NCBI GenBank assembly: GCA_012845835.1 | Contig: JABAKD010000016.1 | Span: 4,701,919-4,765,918, forward strand | DNA from: Undaria pinnatifida | Taxonomy: Eukaryota; Sar; Phaeophyceae; Laminariales; Alariaceae | DNA length: 64,000 bases | Direction: 5' to 3' | Shown here: positions 1-11,528 of the stretch, piece by piece | How the letters are laid out: each line of letters begins with the position of its first letter | How positions within the stretch are numbered: the first letter of the stretch is position 1 | Notes under the pieces: generated by a model | Told to the model about the DNA's origin: nothing | Databases searched by the model: none | Seen by the model: the letters and a program-made list of their open reading frames with translations, nothing else | Position numbers and translations under genes: made by a program

Positions 1-630
1 TGATTCCTATCCTAACCTTTCTGCGTGATGGGAGACGAGGGTCTCCTGATGTGGCTGGCCTGAAAGCATAGGGGAAAGGGGGTCCCCTGATGTAGTTGGC
101 GCGGCAGGTTGAAGTTTCGGAGGAGGATCGAGCAGGCGGGATTGGAGGAGCGCACACCATACCGTGCGTGTTGTTGCAAGCCAACGGCGAGTGCGGCGAC
201 CTGGTTTGTATTTTTTCGCGGTTTTTTGGCGATATGGACGGGGGGGCGGTCTGCATGCTGCATGCCCGGCGGTACGCTGTTTTGTTCCTATACTTTGTAT
301 AATGGATCAGGAATTTTGCGTCTCGATGAGTGATAGAAAAGCGAGACGATATTCTCGATGCAAGCTCCCGGTGGTCTGGAAGCAGTGATGCCCCACTCCT
401 GAGCAGAACGGCAGCGGTACGATAGGTTTGTCACATTCGCGATCAAACCTGCTTTTTTATGTTTCAAGGTATTTGCATGTTTTTTTTTGTGCAGTCCTTC
501 GCGTCGTTACCCGGGTGTCACCGAGGGGTTTCTCGTCCAGCCGGGTGTCTTACCTCTTTTCCAACCTCTAAAATATATTGCTAGTCTAATTCCAAATGTG
601 TTGTCCCTATTTCGGGAGCGCAGTGCGAAA
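1..630. other. Intergenic, no gene seen
   Basis: Several short open frames exist on both strands but none has coding character, splice borders or a recognisable domain. I see no repeat family here that recurs elsewhere in the window. Confidence 0.5.
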
Positions 631-634
631 CGGG

Positions 635-724
635 TTAACCCCTTTAGAGCCCCCGAACCCCTCCCTATACTAAATCCAAGTAATTTTGTCCCCAAAAACG
701 GGTTTCCAGTTGTAAAGGGGTTAA
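635..724 (+). mobile_element. TTAA-flanked MITE, copy 1
   Basis: An 82-bp core lies between two TTAA tetramers. The ends are inverted: the left reads TTAACCCCTTTAGAGC and the right end complements to TTAACCCCTTTACAAC. The same sequence recurs at 15.16, 17.84, 26.47, 31.29 and 32.79 kb (the last inverted). TTAA target sites with short inverted ends are typical of piggyBac-type non-autonomous elements; that assignment is inference, since no transposase is seen in the window. Confidence 0.85.
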
Positions 725-959
725 GATGGATTGTCCTGTAGCGGGGGTGCCTTGCGGTAGATTATCGTGGCGAGCCAGCCCACTTCTGCGCGCACGATGT
801 GTGTACTGCTGTGCAGCAACACAGCCCGTGGGGCCTGTTGTCGCGCAGTTCATTGCCCACTATGGTTGGGCACGTTGGACCGATAACTAAGGGGCTGTAA
901 GCCTGTACGAACAAGGGTACGGCACTAGTGGTATAAAACCCACATTTTCGCTCCTGGGT

Positions 960-2130
960 TTGAGCCATTCGCACGAGTGACTGTCTACCTCACGGGAAAA
1001 AATGCTCCAGGCGACTGTTTTACGCAGCGTGTAGCTTACCATGCCGTTGCGGGTTCATTTCGCAAGTTAAAACAGATTAAGGCCGCAAAGGAATATGGGG
1101 AGGTCACGATGGCAAGTGACCCCGCGCCGCTGCAGGATATGGCCCCAAACGTCACCCCCCCTTCCGTACGTTTTGTTGGTTCGTTGCTTGACCGGTTTAT
1201 GACTTCACGCCCGTCTTGTGGACGTACACCCACCCTGCTTGGAATTATAATGAGATTGTTGTTTTCGCAGCAGTGACGGGGTCGGAAAACAAAAACTTTG
1301 GAGCCACAGTCACTTTTTTGGGGGACAGACTTCGTTGGACTCTGTGTGTGGGACTTCTTTTTCGGCAGCCCCGGGTAGATGGGTTCAAAGGTTAGAAGAA
1401 GAGCTCTCTGAAGCAGACGTACGCTGGGTGTTGTTTCGCCGCCACGGACTCTTACGCTTGGGTACGATAACCTTGGTGTATGATGCGAGTTCACGTACGT
1501 ACGCGCTGGTGCGTTCATGGGGGTTCCTCTGCCATGAGGCGGCTTTCTTATTTTGCTTGGTAGATATTGGTTGGTGCGTCGCGTCGATGAACATTGTTTT
1601 GGAGTCGAAACGTTACATGCGAATGGCGAACAGCGCTGCAGTTTTAGGACTACACCCACGTGTGTGGAAACAGCTTACTTGGAATCGGTGTGGGATATAT
1701 GTTTCGCAGTAAATATTATAGAACGGTTTAAAGAGTATTCAACGTTCAACATCGGCCACGTCTCATTTCGAGCAAAGCTTTGACTGGCACACACTATGTG
1801 GTTTGATTGGACAAAGCACAAAAAAAGAGATCGCTCACGGCTCTCCGGAGGATCCACCAAAACGCCACTGCAGGAGGCGCCCGCTACTTTACCTTGAAAC
1901 GCCAATTCAGCGTGGAGGCTGTTTTCAATTTTTGTTGGTCGCGACACCGTCAAACACGAAGTCTACGAGTGGCTACTATCTGCGTTTTTGTACACGGTAC
2001 CCGACCCTGACCACCTTTTCTTCAATCATGTTCACATTTCTTGTTCTAGAGTGTGAAAACAACGAGCCTCTATTTCTTAGTCGTGAGAAAACAAGCCTCA
2101 ATTGCTTCCGACCGAATTTCTCAAAGTAGT
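960..2130 (+). pseudogene. Decayed coding-like tract, unknown family
   Basis: One plus-strand frame gives several long open stretches separated by breaks: an N-terminal piece (about 977-1276) with an Arg/Lys-rich helix-like segment, a middle piece (about 1553-1783) and a further piece near 1790-2030. The pieces stay in the same register, which suggests a once-continuous protein, but I recognise no domain. It could be an old transposase, another inactive element gene or a host pseudogene; codon usage alone cannot decide. Confidence 0.25.
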
Positions 2131-2221
2131 TCTCAGGCGCCCCTCTGTACTGTTGTACCCTTGTCGAAGACTGCTGCTCAACAGTGGTAGTACACTACCA
2201 AAGCCCGAGCCATGACCCCCC

Positions 2222-2866
2222 TTAACCCGTTTAGCACCTCACTCACTCCCGACATGGGGACAAAACACTTGGACTTAAAAAGACTAGGAAAAAAATAAGG
2301 CGAGCGCTGGAAATGGGCTAAGCTGGGGTGTGTTAGTCCTGCCGACGGCGCCATTTCTGAAGTTATTGGGCGGGGACACAAGAGTGTGTCCCCTGCAGGT
2401 CTGCCTATTGAGCAGGTCCTCGTCGATGAGTATTCACTTTCTTGACCGTGGTAGAAACGTACTTCGCAGATAGCTTCATTATTTTCCACCAGAGCCTTGG
2501 ATAGCATCTGAAGACGCGAGGCGCGTGCGTGCCTCGATTATGTTTCCTGGTTCCTGGCTATCCCGAATAGAAAACGCCAACCTCTCATACGAAAACGGCC
2601 TGGAATTATCCATCAAATCAGATAAATCCAGGCCTTTCAAGGCCGTACCTTAACAGTATCCCCTGTCGCGCGGGCGGATATAACGGCGGACGTGAGCTAC
2701 GATTGAAGTATTAAGGTATTATACCTGATTTTGGCCAAAATGTGTTCTGTGTGGCGGGGCTCCTCAAGTTAACCTTTTTTAGCACCGCAATCCCGCGACA
2801 TGGGGATGAAACACTTGAAAGTTAGACTGGGATCATTTTTCGAGTTCTGGAAATGGGTTTTATTAA
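2222..2866 (+). repeat. Pair of related ~100-bp TTAA-bordered repeats
   Basis: Two similar units (about 2222-2321 and 2769-2866) both begin with TTAACC, share TTTAGCACC, CATGGGGA and AAACACTT in order, and both continue to GGAAATGGG near the right end. They are diverged from the 635-bp MITE family but have the same TTAA habit. The stretch between and after them (to about 3095) shows no gene. Confidence 0.45.
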
Positions 2867-3095
2867 CCCAAAATCGTCGGGATGTCATTATCATTTTGCC
2901 GTAAATATTGTTTGTTTGTTTGTACGCGTACGGTGTAGGCAAATGGGTTTGTGGATCGGTTTTGCATTTTCGGTTTGCTCGATTTTTAAGTTTTCGCCCC
3001 CGAATTCAGGGACAAAAATAGCTGAGAAATAGAGGTTCCTTATCAAGCGAGGTGCGGATCGAGAAAAAAACCGGTGCAGAGAGATCTTACTATCT

Positions 3096-3823
3096 CTATC
3101 GTAGCATGGCATAATAGTCTAATATGTCGACGTGCGCCTTCCATCCAAACCGAACCCCGCAATTCTTCCTCTGCGGGTCCCCGTCGAATTGCGCGCCTGC
3201 GCGATCATCTGACGAACCAGTCCCACTCTTGATAAATGCAACAAGTGTTTAGGAAAATTGAAGCGGTCTCTCTGGGCGTATGACACCTTATTAATGTAGG
3301 CATTCTTCAGGGCGGGGAAAATAATCAAGCGTGTACTGTAAGAAAAGCAGTGATAATATTCAATAGCAGGGGGGGGTGGGGGGGGATCTTTGCCACGCAC
3401 CAAGATGAGAAGAGCAACAGTCAGTGCCCCCCCTCTCTCTCCATCGTCTTCCTCGATGAAACGGAGGAGGGCGTCTCCGACCTTCCTCTCACTCTCGCCT
3501 GCGGCCAAAAACGCGTGGGCGGCACCGCTGAATCGCCCTCCCGCCCACATGTTATGGCCAATCGCTGGAAGTCCGCTCAGCCTTAGGAACAGCATCGCTG
3601 AATCAACCACCCGAGCGAGACGACCAGGATGTCCCCTGAAAGCGACCATACACCCCAGCCGGCACTACAAAAAAAGGTACCGGACGCAGCTGTACGGCGA
3701 TGATGCCCCGACAACCAAGCACTTACTTGCGACATTTTTAGCAGATCCCGGCTCTTCATCGGAGGTTTTCGCGTTGTACCCTCGGCGGCCTTCGGGGAAA
3801 CCCGTAGTCACAGACAACGCCAT
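3096..3823 (-). CDS. Small three-exon gene, unknown function
   Basis: Three minus-strand exons join in phase. Exon 1 (3823-3727) starts at an ATG in a good context (GACCATGG) and ends at a GTAAGT donor. Exon 2 (3564-3401) starts after CTTCCAG and ends at GTGCGT. Exon 3 (3227-3096) starts after TTATCAAG and ends in TAG. The result is a 130-residue protein with an alanine-rich helical stretch (HAFLAAGESERKVGDALL) followed by an acidic patch (EEDDGE) and an aromatic C-terminus ending DILDYYAMLR. No signal peptide, membrane segment or known domain is visible. Both other frames are closed across exon 1. A different acceptor for exon 2 upstream at CTTTCAG keeps the same frame but does not match exon 1's phase. 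Further 5' exons cannot be excluded. Function unknown. Confidence 0.45.
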
Positions 3824-3887
3824 GGTCACAGACGTCTCCCTCTCCCCCCCCCTCAACCCCTCTCTACTTCATCGCACGCAGGGTTCG

Positions 3888-3972
3888 GCATTTCCTGCTT
3901 GTAGATTTTCGTCGAACTTTGCTAGAATAACTCACTCACGCTCTTCTCGCGCTTTCAGCGACGTGAGAAAAA
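3888..3972 (-). mobile_element. SINE body fragment
   Basis: Reverse-complement similarity to the middle of the tRNA-headed SINE (the segment with CGTCGA, the ACTCACGCT motif and a run ending near GCGACGTGAG). It is short and diverged; no head or tail remains. Confidence 0.4.
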
Positions 3973-4301
3973 GGCAGAAACATGAATAATTCAATACCTG
4001 GTACACACTACTATACTACTGCAGAATATCAAAATCTCCGTAAAAAAAAGAGTATTTTTGTCGCCGAAACTTGCGTGCGGAATTCTGAGCGTGCAGATAT
4101 TTTCAAGCTCCCGAAAGCACTATTATTGTTAATACCACCCGGTACCAACCAGTACGTAGTAGTAGCAGGGTTTTATCTACACAACACGTACCAGGTACAC
4201 AGGAATATTTCTGTGCGTTTGTTTGTCACGCTGAGAAGCTTTCTGTCTTCGGAGAGAGAGGGCACGTCCCGGTGCGTGTACTTCACCTCGTCATATATTC
4301 A

Positions 4302-4884
4302 GGGTTTTTCATGGACCGTACCACTTCTCACGGCCCGATTTGGGTCGTCTGGGTGATCGGATCCGACCCGTGAGATTTGGAAAAAAAAAACTGACCCGAC
4401 CCGTGACATTCGACACCTCCGCTGACCCCACAGGAATAGACCCACGAAATTTCGACAGCCTCCTCTTGACCCGACCCGCACCAGGTTTGGTAAAGACCCG
4501 TGAAATCCCCTGTATATATCCATGGAGACAGTTACGGGCCCGGCCCGGTCCGGCCACGATGCGTATGGCGCTGACACGCACCGCCCACAATTATTGCATC
4601 CCGGTGCGTGTGGCCTACCTGGTATTGTATGCAGGGCTTTTTACGGGTCGGGTCACTGTGTCGCGGGCCGGGTCAGATCAGGGTGTTGGATCCGACCCGT
4701 GAACTTTCGAACACCTACTGATCCGACAGGATGGGACCATGAGATTTTAAAAGCCTGTTGACCCGACCCGTGCCAGGTCGGGTAAGTCATGACCAGTGAA
4801 CTTTCCCGTATTATACTGTATGTCCATGGAGATAGTTACGGCCCTGCCACGATGTGTATGCCGCTGACACGCACCGCCCATAAT
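4302..4884 (+). repeat. Two direct ~270-bp copies rich in GACCCGACCCG
   Basis: Copy 1 (about 4302-4600) and copy 2 (about 4632-4884) share order and content: GATCCGACCCGTGA, a GACCCGACCCG block, a TCCATGGAGA segment, then GCTGACACGCACCGCCCA. Inside each copy CGGGTCGGGTC and its complement could pair. No coding sense. Confidence 0.6.
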
Positions 4885-5755
4885 TGCTGTAGAGGCGACC
4901 ACCTCGCGTGGTCTCATGGTCTATAAAGTGGAGTGCAGAACGACGCGGGCACGTTTTGTCCGTCCGTGCCTCTGTCCATGAAAATATGGCCAGTAAGGAA
5001 AGCACGACAAGTCGACCCGAGCTACGGGCAAGACACGTCTGCGTGTGTGTAGCTACCACTGGCAGCAAGCAGACTGACCGGCCCATCACCAGCCAAAACC
5101 GACCGTGTGATGAAACCGCGAAAAACGACGAGAGTTCCCATCGCCGAATGATGTATATCCAGGACCAAAAAAAAAGGAAAACACACATGATAGATGTACT
5201 GTAAAAGTACACAACACGTAGCTCTATTACGATATTAGTTCACCATACTTGGTATGGCAAAAAAACAAAAAAAAACCCGACATGGATGTACTCGTAGATA
5301 TACACAATACGCAGCTTTACTGGTGATATGGTACGGTATAACACATACATGGTACAGATACATGATATGCACCATACCCGATACGAAATAACTGCTACAC
5401 AATCATTTAGAAGCAACGCGTCGCTTTTGTGGTTAATATACCTGGTATGCTACATCCATCTGTAGGATGTATCAAATAGAAAACCGGGTATGCTACAGCG
5501 GCAATATTTATCAATGGAAAAAGTACATGACGAGAAACAAATAATAAACGTCCACCCCAAACGAAAAGTGCTCATGTAGAACCGTTGCAAGCGGGTCTGC
5601 AGAACTTCCGCAAAAGGAAAAGGAACAAAGAGCAAGTCCCCCCCCCCCCCCCCCCCAGCCCCGGGCCCAAATTGATACCGGTATATAATATGCAGCTCGC
5701 TTCCAATCAGCGCGGAATTACCTGCCTGTCACCAAGCAGCACGGTAAAGAAAACA

Positions 5756-5793
<38 letters not shown>

Positions 5794-6180
5794 TAGGATA
5801 GAGTGTGTGCGTTCCAACCATTAAAATACGTAGGCAAAGAGTATCGCGATATAACATTATACCATATAGCCATAACAAAGACCACGCAGCTAGCTCAAGA
5901 GCGACCGACCGACTAATTATATCGGAACAAACACCGGCCGTGCATAGGAACAAATCTACACGAGAAATATCCCCCTTTGACCCAATGGCATCACACGTGA
6001 GCGGAAGGAATTACTCTTCTCGCTTCCACTCAAGGGTAGAGGGTGTCCAGCAACCAGCTAACTGTCCAGCAACCAACTAACTCAACTAACATTCGGTAAC
6101 CGACTCGGCCGCGACAGCCGCGGCAAAACCGCCTCCAAACAGAACGCACCGAGAGAAGAAAGGTCTCCTGCCTCCAAATC
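4885..6180. other. Intergenic, low-complexity, two poly-C runs
   Basis: No gene supported. Poly-C runs sit at about 5637-5656 and 5757-5790 (34 bases), and there is a TAC/GTA-rich stretch at about 5200-5460 with several TACCTGGTA-like palindromes. Confidence 0.5.
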
Positions 6181-8520
6181 TTGGCAAAGCGATTTTCCCA
6201 TTGGTCAAAACTGCCCGCAGTTATCCTATTGGGCAAAACTAGAGCTTCTTTCCTATTTTGGTCAAAAACTTCGAGCTTCCTAGGTCAAACGTCGAGTTTT
6301 CCGAGTGAAGAACTCCAGTCTTGCATTGGTCAAGACAGAGTGCACAGAGAAAATAACTTTTCTTCCAACCCTTTTATCCCTACCACTACTACCACTAGCA
6401 TCACCGCTATCTTGCTCCATCACCCCATAGATTGTTCGATTTATTGATCGCGCGTTGTGCCCGACCCAGACCCCCCCCCACCCCGGAAAAAAAAGCGCGC
6501 GAGCTAGCTCGGGCAAGCATGCGTCGATCGCCCTGCTCTCTCCAATGGGTTATCCTTCGTCGTGAGATCGTCGAAAGGACAACATCGCGAACGAACTGGG
6601 AACTCAGTCCTCTGGAGACCCAACCACAAAAAAAGATGTGTGGCGACAAAAAAAAACGAACGAGGTCTTATCAAGTATCTTGCGCAGCGCACAGCAGCAG
6701 CAGCAGCACCACGAGTACCATCATACTGATTGATACTGCGCGCACTGTCGTGAAGCCACTTTCATTGAAATCCGGGCGCAGTTCGTCGGACACAACACCC
6801 CCTCAATCTCATCAGCCCAGACTACTATTCTCCGTGTTGTCGACGCTGCCTGCAACCGTCTTTCACCGGCCACAGTTTTCGTCACACCAAGTCACAAAAA
6901 GGGGTTCATAAAAAAAAAACATTATTAGACACCACACCAAACAAACGCCCCCCATCCTCCCCCCCCTCCCCCCCCCCTTCTCGACCTCTCCGAAACGAAA
7001 GAAGAAAAAAAACATCGTACCGTCCTTTAGAACTGCGCCCACGTTTTCCGGGGAACAACCAACTTGGAATTAGAATAGGATACTTTTTGCAGCCCGCACA
7101 AAGGGGGTACCTCATGTGATTACCGTGGAGGGGTCGGGAAACACCTCTATCGTCCACTCTTAGGGGACTAGTGAATGCGCCCGCAAATTCATTTTTTCCA
7201 TCTCATGCCGCACAAGATGCTCACAGCAACAAAAAACGCATGACATAGCGGAGAATGCGGACGGTTAAGACAAACTGGACCATAATCAATCCTTACTAGC
7301 GTCACGACACGGTTACAGCATTTCATTTCACTCTCTCCTTCATCAAAGTTTATCCCATCCCATCCCCACAGTCAGCTTTTTATTTCTATGTTCGATCCTG
7401 GGCGGAGGTCGACGCCAGCCAACAAAAAAGAGAAACTTTTCCCGGCACGCACGCCGCGCCGCGCTACCATAATAGCCAAAACCGATAAGAAAGAAAAAGG
7501 CGGGGGGGGGGTGGGGGGCGGACCACCTCGCTGCACAATAACAACACAACCGCCCTGCCCCTCCCGCGCCTTCGCGAGGACAAAGAATGCCCAGCTTGGC
7601 CTTGCCTAGCTTTGCTTTGCCCCACCCAGCCTCAGTCTTGCTATAGCCCCCTTGCCTACTCCAAGGCATGTCTAGTCTCATCCTTCCCTACCGCGTATGG
7701 CTAAAGTGATTGTTTAGCAAAACGCACCCCTCGAGCGATCCCCATTGCACAATTATTCAAAACACCGGTAGGAAATGCAAAACGCCGGGCATCGCGTCTA
7801 CGCGACAAAGACCTCCACGAGACCGTCCGACGCCGCCATTTCCGTTGTTCCGCGCCCACCTCACTATTTCTGAGAAAAAAAAAAAAAGTCGTAAACTCAT
7901 CCCACGGGGTGCGGTATACGTACACTTGCCATACACGGCGAAACCTTAGACTTGCCAAATCCTTGCTACACGCCGGGCCTCACTCGAGCGGGGCAGCCCT
8001 TCCTTACCATCATCAGCAGCGACTAAAAAGCTCCTTTCTTTTAACGTCTGTGAGGAACTGGGTAGACATCTTCGGGGTGCGATGCGCGTGATTATACTTC
8101 ACACAACAACAGCGCATCCGCTACCGCCTCCGTCGTCGCAGACTCTCCTCCCCCGCCCCCGCCCCTAGCCCCCCAGGAAAACGCCACAAAACACGGCCCC
8201 CAACAAGCGCTATTATACAAACATTTCCTACAACATTTTGCCCAGGACGAAGGATTTCGAAGCGTTATAATCGAGCACCACTACCCCCGCGACAAGGACT
8301 TGGAGGTGCTATTATCGAACACCCCCATCCCCTACCCCCCCACACACACATCCCGCGACAGGTTTCGCCTGCCGCACATCTTCTCGGATATTTGACCACC
8401 GCTACCACCACCACCACCACCACCCTGTCAAACACCAAATGCACAAAAACCTCTCTCTTCGTCTGCACTTCCTTCGTTGGAGCACAACATCAAAATACAA
8501 GACGAACGATACAACCAAAA
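6181..8520. other. Intergenic, 3' flank of the coiled-coil gene
   Basis: A short motif TTGGTCAAAACT is repeated three to four times at 6190-6300. The rest holds A/C-rich and poly-C tracts and short open frames without coding character. No gene called. Confidence 0.4.
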
Positions 8521-8524
8521 GATC

Positions 8525-8745
8525 AGGCGAGAATCGATCGAAAACGGGTCGAAACCGGTCAAAATCGACCAAAGCCGATCAATATAGACCGAAACCGATC
8601 GAAATCGATCGAAACCGATCAAAATCGATCGAGACCGATCAAAATCGATCAAAATCGACCAAAATCGATCGAAATCGACCAAAATCAATCAAACTCGATC
8701 GAACCCGACCAATAAATCAATCAAACTCGACGAATAAATCAATCA
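8525..8745 (+). repeat. Degenerate GATCGAAA/GATCAAAA short tandem array
   Basis: About 200 bp made of roughly 10-11-bp units alternating CGATCGAAAC and CGATCAAAAT. It ends six bases before the stop codon of the coiled-coil gene read on the minus strand, so it would fall in that gene's 3' UTR. Confidence 0.8.
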
Positions 8746-8750
8746 CAACG

Positions 8751-11496
8751 TCACCCTTCCATGGGTTCCGACGGTGTGCTCCCTTCCCCCGCGAGAAGAT
8801 TCCGGTTGGCGCTCTCCAGCTCGTTAACGCGCTCCGCGAGGTACTGCACGCGGACTTGGTTCTCCTTTCTCTCGGAACGCAGAAGGTCGGCCGCCTGGGA
8901 CACATACAATAACGAGCAAAACACCAGGCCACAATGGGCACATGAAAAAAAAAAAACGGTCACATCAGGGAGCACGCAAGAAAAACTCTCACTCTCTCCG
9001 TGGGTCTTCGCTTACGGTATTTTCTCTCTAGCAATACATATGTACCTCTCTATTTCGTCCCCCCAGCCTCTCATTACATGCATAGCTGGTTATGCATGAA
9101 ATGAGTACCCCCACCCCACCCCCCCCCCTCCCTCCCTCTCCACCTACCTGCGAAGACATATCGTGCACGGTGCACAAAAGCTTCGTCAGCTCCGCCACCC
9201 TAGCGTCGTCGCGCCCGCCTCCACCCGCATCGCCGCCGCCGCCGCCCCCTGCGGCATCTCTCGAATCGGTCTCGTTTGGCGCTAACGCCACGGTCTCCGA
9301 TATCGTCTGGACCATCGACTGCGCATAAAAACAGTCGCGTCAAGACCGCGGCAAAGACAAATAAAAACAAAAATAAGGCATTTACAACGACAACGGCAAC
9401 GAATGAGACAAAGAATAGAGCAAGAGGCGGCGGCGGCGGCAGCAGCACCAGCACCAGTACCAGCAGCGATAGGTGGCGAGAATAAAATGCTGGACAATGA
9501 GAAGGGGCGACTCGTTTATTTATCGTCCAGACAATCGACTGCGCAAGCCGAGTTGCGTCGAGGCAAAGCAACAGACCAAGAAAGTGGCGGCGGCAGCACA
9601 AGCAGCAGCGCCAGCGGTAGCGGTGATGACAAAAGGCATGCCAGGCAGTACGGAAAGGGGTGAGTCATTATGTACTCTGGATCGTACTGCACCGGGGGTA
9701 AGGCGAAACATGTCAAGGTTATGTTCTGTAGAGTTTGTGGATTTCCGGTAAGGATATGGGAATCTTACAGAACTCCCACAAGTTTCGGGTACGGGTACGG
9801 AAGTGTTCCAGAACTTCCAGAAGTTCCGGGTATTGTGGCACGGGCGTACAGAACTCACAGAAGTTCCGGGTACGGGTGTGGATATCCTACAGAACTCACA
9901 GAAGTTCCGGGTACGGGTATGAAAGTCTTACAGAACTTCCAGAAGTTCCAAGTATTGTGGCACGGGCGTACAGAACTTACAGAAGTTTCAGGTACGGGTA
10001 CGAATGCCCCACAGAACTTACAGAAGTTCCGGGTACGGGTAATACCCGGGTAAATGCACACCCCCTCGGGGGGGGAGTTCGTTTTGAAGTGGAGGATTTC
10101 ATCCAACTTGCATACGTGCCCTTAAAAGCGAAATAAACGTGAACAGTGGGTGATACTATTTGATATACTACGTACTGTTCATGTTCGGTGTTCGGTTTGT
10201 CTCACTGACAAGATATGACATCATAATCAAGTGCATACACACTCCTTGGGTTCAAACCTGAATTAATTGACGTGGGCTCTCCGGGTATTGTAACAAAGGT
10301 ATACCCGTACCCCGGGTATTATTGTGCCACCGTCTTCCACAAGTCACAGAAGTTCCAGGTAAGGGTATGGGGATCTTACTGAACTTACAGAAATTCCGGG
10401 TACGGTACGGAAGTGTTACAGAACTCACAGAAGTTCCGGGTATTGTGGCACCGGCGTACATACACACACAAAAGTAATAAAAATGGTATGATCGTACCCC
10501 GGGTAATTGTGCCATTGGCGTACAGAACTTCCAGAAGTTCCTGGTACAGGTATGAATGTCGTACAGAACTTCCAGAAGTTCCGGGTACGGGTATGAATGT
10601 CCTACAGAACTCCCAGAAGTTCTTTGTAGGGTAATACCGGGGGTAAATACCCCGGGTATGGTTGGGGTGTTCCCTAGAGAACACAAACCTTGGAAACGTT
10701 GGGTACGTGTACTTCTCCGCTCGAGCGCACGAGCTATACACATCCGACAGCAGTATATGTATACACAGTGTGTTTTACTCACGGCAATGTCGTCCATTGC
10801 CCCGCCGGCGTCGTCCACCATCTGCTCCAGTTCGCACATCCGGTTCAACAAAGCTTCGTGCTCGCTCTTCGATTGTTTTTCCTGCAAGGCAAAAAAATCA
10901 ATCAACCAATTATCAATCAACCAGTCAAGTCAGTCAGTTACGTTACGCAATCAACCAATCAACCAATCAAACCAAACAATCAAACAAGGCAGCAATTCAA
11001 TCAAAAAAATTATGCTGTGATCAATTCATCAAGCAACCAAGCATCAACCAACGAATCCAGTATTCAACTTACAGTAGTCATCAATCAATCAATCAATCAA
11101 TTAATCAATCAATCAATCAACCGATCGATCGATCACGAAGAGCCAGGTCCGTACCGCACCGCAGCAGACGAGCAACCAATCGATCAAACGAAGAGCGACG
11201 ACAAAATCCGGCGGGGGCAATCAAGGGCCACTGAATTCAGACGATGTTGAAAGCGCAAAACAACAAGGGATATGGGGACTTCACAAGAGAGCGCGCCCCC
11301 TTCCAGTTGACGCAAACCCTCTTTCTGCTGGGAAAAAGATCCAACTCAAATATCAAGTGGTTTGTGATGGCCTTCTCACATTGGCTCATTTCCATCAAGT
11401 CTATCCCGCGGGGAAAAAAAAACGATATACTCACAAGAAATTGCTAGAGGTTTTGTGATGGTTTTCTAACATTGGCTCATTTTTCGCAAGCCCATC

Positions 11497-11528
<32 letters not shown>

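Noticed and set aside
1036-1659. 207-codon minus-strand open frame
   Set aside because: It overlaps the plus-strand decayed tract, shows no domain, and has composition typical of an antisense shadow.
7343-7681. 112-codon minus-strand frame
   Set aside because: It consists of short GCAAAG/GGCAAG repeats and a poly-G/poly-C section.
8751-8894. bZIP transcription factor
   Set aside because: The last exon has leucine/valine heptads but no N-x7-R basic region precedes them in the joined protein, so only a coiled coil is claimed.
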